A DNA stretch of 64,000 nt from positions 124,001 through 188,000 of the forward strand of contig FWCC01000070.1 of the NCBI GenBank assembly GCA_900169235.1. The letters run 5' to 3'. The stretch's first letter is position 1, and each line of letters opens with the position of its first letter. Shown one piece after another: positions 35,447-47,279 of the stretch. The notes under the pieces were generated by a model. It was not told the origin of the DNA, made no database searches, and saw only the letters and a program-made list of their open reading frames with translations. Source of the DNA: Zarea fungicola. Taxonomy: Eukaryota; Ascomycota; Sordariomycetes; Hypocreales; Cordycipitaceae. The translations under genes were made by a program, and so were the position numbers.

Positions 35447-35448
35447 TA

Positions 35449-36094
35449 GTTATCTAGCAGGAATCAACCCTATTTGGCAGGTGTCCTTGCAAGACCCGTT
35501 TGCTATTACTCACGCCGCCACCGTTGCCTACATTTTTATGCAAACACCGCATCAGCCTAGCGTCCCCACAGTGGCCGCCTTGAGTAGAGGTACATAGGTA
35601 GGTAGTTACTGGCTGGGAGCGAAGTTAACTACCTACCTCTACAACTACTAAGGTAAGGTACTAGGTACCTACCTGTCTCTACCTACCCACGTACCAAGGT
35701 AGGTCGTTATACGTTTGCACCTTGGTGGGGGATGACCCTGACATTTAACTGAGGTTGGAGTACAGACGCCAGTACTGGTTAGTGGGTGCCTACCTGTAGG
35801 GAGGTACGTAATTACGCAAGTCGCCGCCTGCAGCTGGTGCCCGTGACCCGTTCCGCCATCCTGGAATTTGCATCATACTCGTACGCATCACCTGCCCCAT
35901 GCTTGCCTCCGATACTCCTAGTGAAGACTTCACTTTTTCGCATAATACTGAAGGAACCTGCTGGCCATCAGTAAATACATGTGGTCCCGGCTGCACGTTA
36001 AATAAAAAGCACATTTGCTGAAGTATTTCCTGAAACCAACCTGCGACTCTACGATTGCATCGAGGACATCTTTCAAAGATCAGTCGGATCCAAA
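35449..36094. promoter_or_regulatory. upstream region of the yippee-like gene
   Basis: About 650 bp between the TIR element and the yippee-like start codon. It contains a CCTAGGTA/TACCTACC motif cluster at 35586-35705. The rest shows nothing I can name. Confidence 0.4.
35586..35705. repeat. CCTAGGTA-type palindromic microrepeat cluster
   Basis: Repeated TAGGTAGGTAG, ACTACCTACC, AGGTACCTACC and related words occur in both orientations, forming several potential short hairpins. The family is the same as the cluster at 5011-5105. Confidence 0.65.
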
Positions 36095-36576
36095 ATGGGT
36101 CTTTCATACAATACATATCTCAATAGCACCAAGATATATGGCTGTAAGGCCTGCAAGGCGCATTTAGCGAATCATGAAGACATTATCAGTAGGGTACGTG
36201 GAAAGAAGCATCTAGGATCTTATGTCGGTAAAGCTGGCACTCGACTGGGCGACCACATCCTGGTGTCACTATTTGCGTTCCCTCGCCACAGATGATATCC
36301 AACAAGCGAGCTGCAGTCCGCCCCCGCTAAAACCGTTAGCAGAACTTCCGTGGCCAGCATGGCAAAGCCTACCTATTCCACAGCGTCGTCAACATCGAAA
36401 CGGGCGAGCCGAGCGAGCGGAACATGACCACAGGAAGGCATGTAGTCTGCGATATTACTTGTCGTCAGTGCAAAGAAACAGTCGGTTGGAAATACGACAA
36501 GGCATACGAGAACTCACAAAAGTACAAGGAGGGAAAATTTATACTCGAGGCTGAGCTGCTCTGCAATGTTGCTTGA
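36095..36576 (+). CDS. Yippee-like zinc-binding protein
   Basis: Two exons, 36095-36193 and 36343-36576, give 110 residues, the standard yippee/YPEL length. The zinc-binding CxxC pairs are Cys17/Cys20 (YGCKACKAHLANHEDIISR) and Cys73/Cys76 (CDITCRQCKETVGWKY). Between them lie FRGQHGKAYLF, VVNIETGEPSERNMTTGRHV and, at the end, YKEGKFILEAELL. Yippee proteins are small, highly conserved beta-fold proteins related to Mis18 and cereblon folds; the yeast Moh1 belongs to this family. Their biochemical role is poorly known. The 149-nt intron is longer than most in this window. Confidence 0.95.
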
Positions 36577-37020
36577 TCGCCGTTCTCCCGTTTCTGCTTC
36601 TTGTGATGGAGTCCGCCTCATGCTTTCACTATGCTTCCGATGACCGCGCCATTATACCTTTGCATGGCTTTATAATTTTCATCGATGGATTTTAACTCGC
36701 GTCGACTGTTTAGCTGTATATATTTGCGTTACTTCTCGGTCCACCCTTTGGCGGCGTTGTATTTTAGCGTTGGGTGAGGGTTTACTCGTGGCGTCGTCCA
36801 TTAAGAGTATTATTATAATCCACTTTGGTTACATTCGAGATTTGAACAGGTTCTAAACTGAACATGTACAAATAGAGCAAAATCTCAAAACAAAACTGAA
36901 AATGCTATCCCATGCGCCATAACTAGCTCGTACTATTTGACAAGAATTGCGAAGAAGTAACAACTTTCTCTAATCATGCACTGAATGTGAGCGAACATAT
37001 GCCCTGTTCATTATCGGCGC
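36577..37020. other. convergent 3' region
   Basis: About 440 bp between the yippee-like stop (plus) and the SLC35F6-like stop (minus). I recognise no feature beyond presumed 3' UTRs. Confidence 0.5.
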
Positions 37021-38377
37021 TCACGAGTGTTCAATGGGGTCCTCCTGCAATAGAGGGGCAATCTCCTCCTCGGGACGCAGTGACTTCAAGGGTGGTTGAA
37101 CGATTCCGTTGAAAAGGAATGTGGCATACACGAGCATGGCAAAACCAACAATCTGAAGCCCCTTGAAGGATTCCCACCCGAGGCCAAGCGATACAATCCA
37201 AATGAAAAGCGTTCTACAGGTGTCGATAGTTGAGCGGGAGGTAGCGCTGACCGTGCGAGTAACGGACAAACCAAAGAAATTGAAGCCGCTACAGTGCGTA
37301 TATTAGTTAAGTCATGTCGTAGTTTGCATTGGACAAGCACGTACCCGATACTAATCATGATCAAAATACTGGTGATCCAAATGCTGCGGTTCTCTGTCAT
37401 TTGGCGCCAGCCCTCAACTATGTCAAAAGTGCCATATTGCCCGGCCTCGGTACGACCAACAATAAGGTGCATAACGATCATGCCGGCGACAGTGACAATG
37501 AAGCCAAAGAGACCTTCCCACCCGACCACCACGATAGGTTCAATGGAAGAGTTCTCCAGAATAAATTCTTCAAGTACGAACTGAGTGGCAGTAAAGATCT
37601 GCGCGCCAGCAATTAGGAGAACACCAACAACAGCCCTGGTTGCATCAGAGAGTTCTTCGCGGCCGTTGGCAGATTCACCGGCACGGTTAATTTTCTCATC
37701 AGGCCAAACGGCGCCAGCGAGGCCAACAACAGCGACACCAGTGACAACACCTACTAAGGCGAGCCATTGAAACAGGAAGAGATGACGGCGGAGAAAGATG
37801 ACAGAGAACAACCCGACGAAGAGGACTAGTGCGCCGCGCGTCATCTGATAGATGGATGCAGCTACGAGAAGGAGGCCTGCATTCATGAGTGTGGTGCCCA
37901 GGATATCACAAATCGCGGGCAACGCAAGCAAAACAACTCCAAATCCTTTTAGTATATTGTTTTTGCTGCCACTCAAGTACTCTTCGTCTTCCTCTTGTTC
38001 TTCGGGCGCAATATCGGTTGTCTGGTTCGAGTTGACAGCCTGATATTCAGCAGCGTTGCTTCCGGAAGAGCCGAAAAATCGACGGTACAGAGCTATCAAT
38101 CCAATGACCAGCCAGCAGCCCATCTCACCGACGAACATCTGGGCTGTCTGGAGGACAGGCTGGTTGAACAACTTGCGCTTGTTTAAATCGCCATCGCAGT
38201 CACGCACGCATTGCATATCCTAAAGAATCACGCATATATTAGAATTCATGCGAATGTGGAGACCGTCGGAATATTGCGCCCAGCATATATTACCTGATAC
38301 TTGGTGAGGAGTGTGTTGCAGACGCCAGTAAGCAGCATCATGCCAACCAAGACTGGGACAGCCGCACGTGACGTCAT
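37021..38377 (-). CDS. SLC35F6-like multi-pass transporter (EamA/DMT superfamily)
   Basis: Exons are 38377-38294, 38219-37345 and 37288-37021, giving 408 residues. About ten hydrophobic helices are visible, beginning with VPVLVGMMLLTGVCNTLLTK and FVGEMGCWLVIGLIALY. The conserved block LPAICDILGTTLMNAGLLLV followed by SIYQMTRGALVLFVGLFSVI is typical of the SLC35F6/C2orf18 branch of the drug/metabolite transporter superfamily. A short acidic loop (APEEQEEDEE) lies between helices two and three. The tail is acidic and ends EHS. Transport of a nucleotide sugar or other metabolite across an endomembrane is the family expectation; the substrate is unknown. The gene is divergent from CLU1 across 2.3 kb. 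Confidence 0.88.
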
Positions 38378-40637
38378 TTTAGGCCGTTACTTTCAGAAAG
38401 AAGAAATATATTGGAATAAAGGATGCGATATGAGAAATGAGATGCGATGTATATGAAAAGACGTTGCGTATATCAAGTTGCCGGGTGGTTTGGAGAGTCT
38501 GCTTCGTAGCAGGCGGCAGCGTTGCTGATGGAGAAGACAGTGCGCAGGTATGGATGGAACCAGCGAGCTGACTTATAATAATATAACTGGGTACCGAGCT
38601 AGGTACATCAGTAGTACCATAGGTATTACGCCGGATGGTACCTTGGGCTTGCCCGAAGCGGCCACGGGACCACATCGAATCGCGTGCCCGGCCTTTGCCG
38701 CTAGGCTGTAGTTGCACGCGATGCAGAGCAACGAAATAAACGGGATCAAAGTAGCTGTTATCACGGCCCTTTTGAGTTGGCAATACAATGAAGATAAGTT
38801 TTTTCCAGGCGGCTACGAAGGCTAATCGTGGAGAGGAAGGCTATTCAGGAAAGTACCGCAGAAGGAGAAAGGGAAGCTGCTATTTGATGCCCCGCATCTG
38901 GCACTAGGTAGGCAGAGATAATAAGGTACCTTGTCAAATTGATACTAAGTTACCCTCTGCGAGGTTTGGAGATACATAAGCCTAACATACTGAATGCGGC
39001 CAAGGTTGAAACGATACAAATAACATAAGAGAGAAAATAAACAATACAAATGCTATATGAGCAAACCATTGGCCGTGATCGATTATCAATGCCTAAATCA
39101 CCCCAGCTGGACAAAAATCGAGTGACAACTGCAAAAAGCGAGCTTATCTGTAAAAAAAAGTCCTAGGCAGTTCTGCGGCCAAAACGCTAAACTCCTTTCA
39201 ATGCTGGATAAATAAATGCACGGTCCCCAAAAGTCACGGGAAATTCGGCAATTCTACAGCCTTCACTTTAAGCTTTGGTATTTATATGAGATGAGATAGA
39301 TAATAAAAGTCTCCCTGGGCGTGGGTCGTATTATGCTGGTTTGGATTTTCTCATGTTACCCGAGGCTACTATCTAGATCAATGAATAAGCCCATCCGGCG
39401 TTATTCTACCTCAGATAATTAGATGTTTCTAAGGTATGTGTATGCAACAATTTAACCTTTTCCAGCTTAACACGAGATTACACTCTTATCCAGACTTATT
39501 AATCCAGCAGAACCTCAACATCAAATGCTTAGTTGGTCTGCAGGCTGTTCAGCTGGACCGGCCAAGGCGCTATCCAACCGACGATGCAACCAGCCGGGCG
39601 TCCGCTACATAAAAACCGTCATCAGCCGCCTGACCCCCGCCCAGGGTGATGCTTACATATATATGTACAATTCCTTTACAAATATTTTGAGTCTCGCGGC
39701 AGGCAACTACAGTTGACCTTTAAAACAGGTATACTAAATTTGCAATCGCGACGTGAATGGTATACCAGATGAATAAAGCAAATGCTAAAGATTGCATGAG
39801 GCAGTAAGCAACTAATTATCTTTTTGCATTAACCGTGGTGAGGCGGGCTTCTCGATCACATCGCCTTATCGACGCTTTCTGTTCAGTAGTCTTGCGAGGG
39901 CACAACGGAGGTAGGATATAGCTGCATGCCGGATTGAAGCGCGGACTATTATTCGAGACGCAAATTGTTGGCCCGATTCGATACTAAATCGGTGAAAGAG
40001 CATTTACATCCGGCCGGCAGTAATCATGTTGACTCATGCGCGTACGACGCCGACTGCCATGTCCTCAAGCGTAGCTATAACTGTGTCATAATTCGACTTG
40101 GGAGGTTCAAAAGGTCGATGGCTAGCAAGAATAGTCATTATCCCCTAAAACTACCAGAAACTCTAACAAGTAGCGGGCACACTGCGGGCTACCTGCATGT
40201 TTCTACCTATCCCCGACTATTCAGAGCGCGGTTGTTCTCGGGTTCCAGGCCCAAAAATCCCGACTCTAGGTGCCGGAGTACCTAGTGCCTAGGTAGGTAC
40301 CTTAGTAAGGTACTAAGATAGATAGATAGGTACTATAATAAGTTACTTACACCCTGTTAACTAGGTAAGTACCCAGCGATGGCGGTAATCTGGCTGCCAG
40401 GAAGTACTCCACCCACAGACTCCGTGTACTGCAAATTATCCGTAACCTAAATTTTTCTTCTGTCCCCCAGACCTGTTACTTAACTACTACCTCGTCCTTC
40501 TTTTTTCGCAGCTCAGTTGTCGAAAACCCTCTGGTCGATTGTGGCCGGGTCACTTTCCATTGCTATCTTCTCACTGTATAAACTTGTTTTCTGGTTTTCT
40601 GTCACGATTGTTCTTCTTTATTACTTGTGTCGAAAAG
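38378..40637. promoter_or_regulatory. divergent SLC35F6-like/CLU1 intergenic region
   Basis: A 2.3-kb region with CCTAGGTA-type motifs near 38586-38645, 38907-38931 and 40278-40372. The rest is unremarkable; short ORFs such as 38379-38783 minus and 39965-40285 plus show no family features. It probably includes promoters and leaders of both genes. Confidence 0.4.
40278..40372. repeat. CCTAGGTA-type microrepeat cluster
   Basis: Dense TACCTAG, CCTAGGTAGGTACC, AGGTACTAAG and a short GATA run (AGATAGATAGATAGG) lie about 270-360 bp upstream of the CLU1 start. It belongs to the same intergenic motif family as 5011-5105. Confidence 0.6.
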
Positions 40638-43600
40638 ATGGCAGGGGAAAACACTGCGCCTGTGGCGCCTGCCGCCGACATTCCAGGTACGAACTCGAGC
40701 TGCTCAAGCCCCGGCCGTCTAATATATAAGCAACATCTAATTTCCTACAGTCGAGGCTTCTAATGACTTCAAGGATGCCTCCGGTACCACCAATGAGAGT
40801 GAGAACGGCACAGGAGCTGAGGGCAAGTTTGTCGCGTGCTGTTTAAGCCACCTGTGTTGCTTACACTGCAGTAGCCATCCTTAACGTTACGATCGTGCTT
40901 CCTGGCCCAGAACCTTCCAAAATGCAAATAATGGTATATTTAGTCCAATCCTATAGACCATATAAGAGCTATCTCTAACGACAAGATCGCAATAGGTTTC
41001 ATCCCAGGAGCAGGTTCACGAAGTCCGCCAATCGATCATCGACCTCCCCTCCGCATTTAGATATACATGCTTTCACCTCGAGTTCCAGGGACAGAAAGTC
41101 AACGACTTCATTCCCATTGTTGAGATTCCTGGTATCGGTCCCGACCCAGAACTCCATCTTGTCGAAGACCCCTATACCGAAAAGGAAGCACGCATTCATT
41201 TCGTTCGCGTTCGTGAACTTATTGGTGCCGCCGGAAATCGTGTTGATACTACCCAGGGTGTACTAGCCGGTATTTCTCTCTTTGAACATGCGAGCATTGG
41301 CACTCAGCAGCCAACTGAGGAGTCGAAAGGGCAGCCCAAGGAGCGAACCTCAGAGGAATACGACTTTCAAGGGCTGCCCCCGCTAGCTAGTCTTCTTCCC
41401 GAACTGACGACCCCCGCCCCAAAGACTGTGAAAACTATTGCGCTGTCGACATGGAACCCTCCTCCATGCCACCTGCGACAACGGGGGCACCTGTTATATC
41501 TCATCGTGACGACTAACGAGGGTGAACAGTTCCAAATCACCTCGCATGTGTCTGGATTTTATGTCAACAAGTCTTCCAACGCCAAATTTGATCCATTTCC
41601 TCGCCCAGCACCAAAGGGCCAGACTGCTCACTCTCTGTTACAGCTCATTGAGCTCATCTCTCCGTCTTTCAGCGAGAGCTTCCAACAACTCCAAGAATAC
41701 AGCAACAGCAAAGACCCACTCTCTACTTTCCAGATTACCAATGCAATTCCCGCTGCACCCTGGGTGGTCCCTCCTCCCAGCTCGGTCCTTTGCACCCATG
41801 CCCCAGATGCTACTCGACCTCAGGAGACGTATCTCCTGGCTGGCGTAGACAACACGGACACCCTGCGTGACTGGAATGAAGAGTTCCAGTCGGCCAAGGA
41901 GCTCCCCAAGGAGACAGTCCAGGATAGAGTCTTCCGCGAGCGCCTCATCTCAAAGTTATTTGCCGATTACAATGATGCTGCTACCAAGGGCGCAGTAATG
42001 GTTGCTCGCGGCGAAATCGCCCCCCTCAACCCTACCGAATGCACCGATGCCCAGATTTTTGTCTACAATAATATTTTCTTCTCGTTTGGAGCTGATGGCG
42101 TCGGAACATTTACATCTGAGGGGGGCGATGAAGCAGCCCGAGTTGCAACAGGCAAAGATGTCGCCGGTGTGCGATTGGTGAACCAGCTTGACATTGATGG
42201 CTTATTCACGCCTGCAACTGTTGTCGTTGACTATCTCGGCAAACGCGTTGTTGGTCAGAGCATTGTACCAGGCATCTTCAAACAACGAGAGCCTGGCGAA
42301 AACCAAATTGATTATGGTGCTGTGGATGGCAAAGATATTGTCGCAGCGGATGAACGATTTGCTGCTGTATTTGGCCAGCTATCAAAGGCCCTGAAGGTCA
42401 AGCCTCACGCCGTCTGGGATAAGGATGGGGAAAAGTTTAATCTGGAGGCCAGTGTCGAGACGAAGGGTTTAATGGGTACGGATGGCCGAAAGTACATTTT
42501 GGACCTGTACAGAATCACACCATTTGACATTCCGTGGCTCGAAGAGAAGGCAATCGACGATGAGAATGAATCTTCCAGCAGCTATCCTCATCGTATGACC
42601 GTTCTCCGACCTGAGTTGGTTGATTCTTTTGGCCGTTTCCGCATGAAGCAGTGGGTTGACAAAGAAGTCGCTGAGCGTGCTCAAAAGCTTGCCCCAAAAA
42701 ATAAGCAGACAGCTAAAGATGAAACAGACGACGAGTCTGATGACTCTGATGATTCTGATGACGAGTCTGAAGATGAATCCGAGGATGAGTCTGACGATGA
42801 ATTAAAGGAAGCCAAGATTGATGAAAACTGGCAACCTGATATGTCCAAGTTCAAGTTTTCCCTCAACCCTGATGTTTTCAGTGGGCAGATCCCACAGACA
42901 CCTGGAGAGAAATCTGAGTTGGAAAGTGACGAAAAAGAGGTCCGAGCAGCTTGTGGATATTTGCGTCAGCAGGTTATTCCCAGCTTGCTTCGTGATCTAT
43001 CTGATTCCGATATCAGCTTCCCCATGGATGGCCAGTCGCTTAGCCGTCTCCTGCACAAACGCGGCATCAATATTAGATATGTCGGTAAGGTTGCAGCACT
43101 CGCTACGGAGAGCCGACTCAAATGCCTGCACGAGATTTGTGTCCAGGACATGGTAGCTCGTGCATTCAAGCACATCTCGGCAAAATATCTACGCTCGCTT
43201 CCTCTCGTTTTTGCTCCAGCTTGTATCGCACACTTGTTCAACTGCCTTTTGGGATACAAGGTCAATCCCGAACCGCGTAGTGAAATCGATACTGAGTTTC
43301 GGTCTCTGTACAAGGATACTGATTTTTCGTTTGAGAGTGTTACACCTGAAAGCCTGCATGGTAACATCAAAGACGAAATTTTCAGGCGATACAGGTATCG
43401 CATGGAATCCAAATGGATCGAGACAATTCGTCCAATTCAACTGCTTCGTGAGATCTCGTTGAAACTAGGTCTTCAAGTACAGGCCAAAGATTACGTCTTC
43501 GACAAATCCGATTCCAGCCCGAACGGCGCCATTGAAGCTAAGGAAACAAACCAAGCCAATGGCCAAAGCCAGGGAGATGCGAAGAAGAACAAGAAAAAGA

Positions 43601-44613
43601 AATCAACACGCGAACATTCTCCAGTTGCAGTGTCCCAAGCTTCTGTTTCCACTTTTAGCCCGGATGACTTCATTGATATCGTCCCCATTGTCAAACACTC
43701 CTGCCCACGAAGTGCTCTGGCTGAAGAAGCCCTAGAGGCTGGGAGAATATCTATTCTTCAAAATCAAAAAAAACTTGGACAAGAGCTTCTACTAGAATCA
43801 TTGTCCCTCCACGAGCAGATATACGGGATTCTGCACCCTGAAGTCGCCCGAGTATATAATAGCCTCTCAATGCTTTATTACCAGCTGGATGACAAGGAGG
43901 CTGCAGTGGAGCTAGCACGCAAGGCTATCATCGTTTCGGAGCGTACTGTCGGCATCGATTCCGCCGAAACACTTCTAAACTACCTGAACCTCAGTCTCTT
44001 TCTTCATCAGGCTGGTGACAGCAAGTCCGCTCTAGTATTCTCTAAGCATGCATTGAATCTGTGGAAGATTATCTTTGGTCCTGGACACCCTGACTCTATC
44101 ACCACGATCAACAACGCCGCAGTTATGCTTCAGCACCTCAAGGAGTACCACGAATCAAGACTTTGGTTTGAAGAGTCTCTCCGAGTTTGTGAATCGGTTT
44201 TTGGAAAGCAATCAGTCAACTCTGCTACTCTCCTTTTCCAGCTCGCACAGGCATTGGCACTTGACCATGACTCCAAGGGGGCTGTGAATCGCATGCGCGA
44301 GTCCTACAATATCTTTCTCAGTGAGCTTGGTCCTGAGGACAAGAACACTAAGGAAGCTGAGAGCTGGCTGGAACAACTCACCCAGAATGCCGTTTCAATC
44401 GCTAAGCATGCTAAGGATGTCCAAGAGCGGCGCATCAAGTCTGGTATTCGCGCCCCTTCTCAGACACTCGCCCCTACACCTCAGCAGCGTGGTTCCAAAG
44501 TTGACTCTCGAAGCATTGATGAGTTACTCAAGTTCATTGAGGGCGACCAGGCGGGTAAGCCAAAGAAACGCAGCAGTCGTGGAAATCCCAAGAGACGTGG
44601 TCAAGTCGCTTGA
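40638..44613 (+). CDS. CLU1: Clustered mitochondria protein Clu1 (eIF3-associated)
   Basis: Clu proteins are cytosolic mRNA-binding, eIF3-associated factors needed for normal mitochondrial distribution. Exons are 40638-40686, 40751-40822, 40872-40933 and 40996-44613, giving 1266 residues. The N-terminal domain (VTIVLPGPEPSKMQIMVSSQ) leads into the CLU domain (around residues 380-640). A strongly acidic tract of DESDDSDDSDDESEDE type lies near residue 650. The eIF3 p135-like region (GINIRYVGKVAAL, HISAKYLRSLPLVFAPACIA) follows, and then C-terminal TPRs (HPEVARVYNSLSMLYYQLDD, HPDSITTINNAAVMLQHLKE). The tail is basic and ends KKRSSRGNPKRRGQVA. The second intron begins GCAAGT, a GC-AG intron; the phase requires it. 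The ORF is otherwise intact. Confidence 0.95.
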
Positions 44614-44970
44614 ACAGTTGAAGAAAATTTAGGCGTTGCATAGCGATGGTGTCTTGGACAATTGGAAAATGTAAAGTAACGGGTGAAGGCCGCATATTTC
44701 TGGGTGGGATTTACTATGGACGTGGGACAAGAGCTAAATAGATGCAACTTTCAGTAGCTGGTGTACTGGATGCTGGTGCATAATACAGCGCTGAATGATA
44801 CACCACCTTTGATGTAATATTAGACATTAGTTACCAGGCTTCGGCGCAAGTCAAAGTAATACCATCTTCACTCATGAAATTCTAGTTTGCAGATATCGTC
44901 TTTTGATGGAATTGATATATCAAGGCCATAATTTAATCCTCAATGCTCGAAATGTAACAACAATAGTCTA
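44614..44970. other. convergent CLU1/monooxygenase 3' region
   Basis: About 360 bp between two convergent stop codons. No feature was recognised beyond presumed 3' UTRs. Confidence 0.5.
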
Positions 44971-46281
44971 TTAAGAGGGCGCCTTCGAAGCTTGCTGCTC
45001 CAACGGTGATGCCGACGCGATGCTGGCAACCCAATCCTCCACGTCCTTCTTGAAGTCGGGGTTATAAAGCCAACCCAGGTCAAAGCTTTCCTTTTTAAAT
45101 CCGCTAAGTTCACCCACGATGGAGTCGTCAGACGGCATTCTCCTCTGATCGATCTGCTGGTTCAGCTGCAACACCTTGTGTACTCGATCCTGGCGATATT
45201 TCTGCCAGAATTGAAGTGCATCAGCAATGTTACCAATATTTTCCCTTTGGCCTAGTACGAGTGCCAGAATGTACACATCCTCAAAGGCCTGGTTGATGCC
45301 CTGCCCAGCGGATGGGGGGATGGCATGAGCAGCGTCGCCGAGAATTAAGATCTTGCATGTTTCGGAAGTCCACCTATCAAGCTTGGGCACCACAAAAAAC
45401 GGCCACTTGTTGACCTTGGAGGGCTCAATGTGAGATACGGCGTTGTGTACAAACAGTGGGAAGTGTTCGTTTCCAGATTGCAGAAATTCGATGCCCGACT
45501 GCTTGTCTGCAACAAATGCCCGGTCCCAGCCTGGCTCGCGATCTGCCGGCGCCAGTCGCATCTGCTTTCCAATGAGCACCTCAGAACCATCCACCTGCTG
45601 TGGAGCAATAACAAATGCCCCCTTGGGTGAAACAATGGTAACTGGAATATGGTAGCCCTCGGGGATTTCAAGCTGAGAGGTTGGAACTGCGGCAGTAATG
45701 CCTGCCATGCCGATGAAGGTCGTTTCAAGGTCTGGGTATAAATACTTGCGAACGGTGGAGTGAATGCCATCTGCGCCGACAAGTATTGATGTCGAGATAC
45801 TCCTCCCATCGGCAAGAGCAAATGTAACCCCCTTGGGCGTGTCCTTCTCAATGTGGGAGAACTTGGCACCATATTCGACAGCTATCTTCGCGCGAAACAA
45901 GGCGGCAACGAGCTCATCAATGAGGACATGGCGGTATATGCGGAGCCCACGGTATCGATATTTATCAATTCCTCCAAACTCCTGCGTGTCCGTAAGCCTC
46001 CCAGCGAGATCACGATATTCAACAGAGTCAAAGTTGTAGCCTTTAGCCTTGATAATATTGTATACACCAAGCGCGTCCAATATTCTCAGCGCATTTGGCG
46101 AGAGCATTACAGCTCCGCCAATATTCAGCGGGGCTGGGCGTGATTCATAGACGGTGACGGGAATGGATTGATGGTGAAGGGCAAGTGCTAATGCAAGGCC
46201 CGCCAAGCCTGCTCCAATGATGGCAACATTCTCAATGGATGTAGCTTTCGGCATGGTGGATAAAGGACTAGAAATGGTCAT
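44971..46281 (-). CDS. FAD-dependent monooxygenase (salicylate hydroxylase-like)
   Basis: A single-exon gene of 436 residues. The FAD-binding Rossmann motif is IIGAGLAGLALALALHHQ (Gly23, 25 and 28) followed by VTVYES. The second flavoprotein motif is ILVGADGIHSTVRKYLYP, and the third is LILGDAAHAIPPSAGQGINQ with AFEDVYIL. These place it in the class A (PHBH-fold) aromatic hydroxylases, which use NAD(P)H and oxygen. Salicylate or 6-hydroxynicotinate-type substrates are typical, but the true substrate is unknown. No signal peptide is evident, so it is probably cytosolic. A second Met at residue 10 (46254) could be the real start. No neighbouring biosynthetic genes suggest a cluster. Confidence 0.9.
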   Translation of the reverse strand: MTISSPLSTMPKATSIENVAIIGAGLAGLALALALHHQSIPVTVYESRPAPLNIGGAVMLSPNALRILDALGVYNIIKAKGYNFDSVEYRDLAGRLTDTQEFGGIDKYRYRGLRIYRHVLIDELVAALFRAKIAVEYGAKFSHIEKDTPKGVTFALADGRSISTSILVGADGIHSTVRKYLYPDLETTFIGMAGITAAVPTSQLEIPEGYHIPVTIVSPKGAFVIAPQQVDGSEVLIGKQMRLAPADREPGWDRAFVADKQSGIEFLQSGNEHFPLFVHNAVSHIEPSKVNKWPFFVVPKLDRWTSETCKILILGDAAHAIPPSAGQGINQAFEDVYILALVLGQRENIGNIADALQFWQKYRQDRVHKVLQLNQQIDQRRMPSDDSIVGELSGFKKESFDLGWLYNPDFKKDVEDWVASIASASPLEQQASKAPS

Positions 46282-47279
46282 GAATTGCTTAGCAAAAAAG
46301 AGGCTTGAAAAAAAAAAAAAAAAAAGAGCAATAACTAGGTAAGTGGATATTTGATTTGAGAAGTGAGGTTGCGCAATGATGTAGAATATTCCTACTTGAT
46401 GAACATATATATATATATGTATTCATATCAGAGGCCACTTATACGCAGCAAGCTCACGAAAGGGCCGAGGTATTTGCCGGTGTCTCCCCGGCCTCGGTGT
46501 ATTGGTAATAAGTGAATCTCGGGTTATTGACCTTCAGGAAGTAATTGGCCGAGTTGCGCAAAATGCCGTCCCATTCCAGTTCAGCAAAATAACAATTCGG
46601 TGATTTGATGATGTAATAAGAACGGTACTTTTTCTAATGATTATCAACGCAAGTGCGAACACAGAGGCTTTCTTGTAAAAAGAAATACTACTACTAATAA
46701 TAGTGCTACTATTACTACTACGCATCTGTTCTTGAACCCGCGCAATTTCTTCTCTTCGCCAGGTGAGCGTCAGCCCTCAGTAGAGCAGCGTTTGTGATCA
46801 ACCCGAACCACCTTACTTGAAACAAGTCGGCCTAGGATGTGGCGATCTCACGCTGAGGATCACCCCGACTCCAGAGTACGAGAGAATTTGACGCAAGTGG
46901 AAGAGTAAGATTTAAACGGTGGGCTCCGCCTGGCTGTAAAATATCACTAGTTGTGTCCAGGTTGTGATAAGGTTGCTTCAATGTGGTCAGCCTAATTGCT
47001 TGCCGTACACTGATAGGCTACACTGTGGCTAGCCGCGGAAGTTTCCCATCCTGGAGTATCGCGAACCGAATCCAGGGCGGGAGAGACGGTGATTTGACGA
47101 CAGAAACTGCTACGGGAGTAATTGGGACTTCACAAGCATGGTTTCCCTCTTGGTTTGATATGGAAGGGTATAACGTATGTTTTATATAAAGATGGCCAGC
47201 TGTTGTACTGTCGCTTAGGGAGCTGCACCAAAAAAGCGAACTCTTGATAGTTTCAGTCTGCCTCATGATCTTTCCGACA
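46282..47279. promoter_or_regulatory. monooxygenase upstream region and fkh2 3' side
   Basis: One kilobase upstream of the monooxygenase gene, reaching the fkh2 stop codon. It contains a poly-A run near 46309-46325 and an (AT)n tract near 46408-46421. Nothing gene-like was seen. Confidence 0.4.

Noticed and set aside
30219..46281. Dehydrogenase and FAD monooxygenase considered as part of a metabolite cluster
   Set aside because: They are 13 kb apart with housekeeping genes between, and no PKS, NRPS, terpene synthase or cluster regulator is present.
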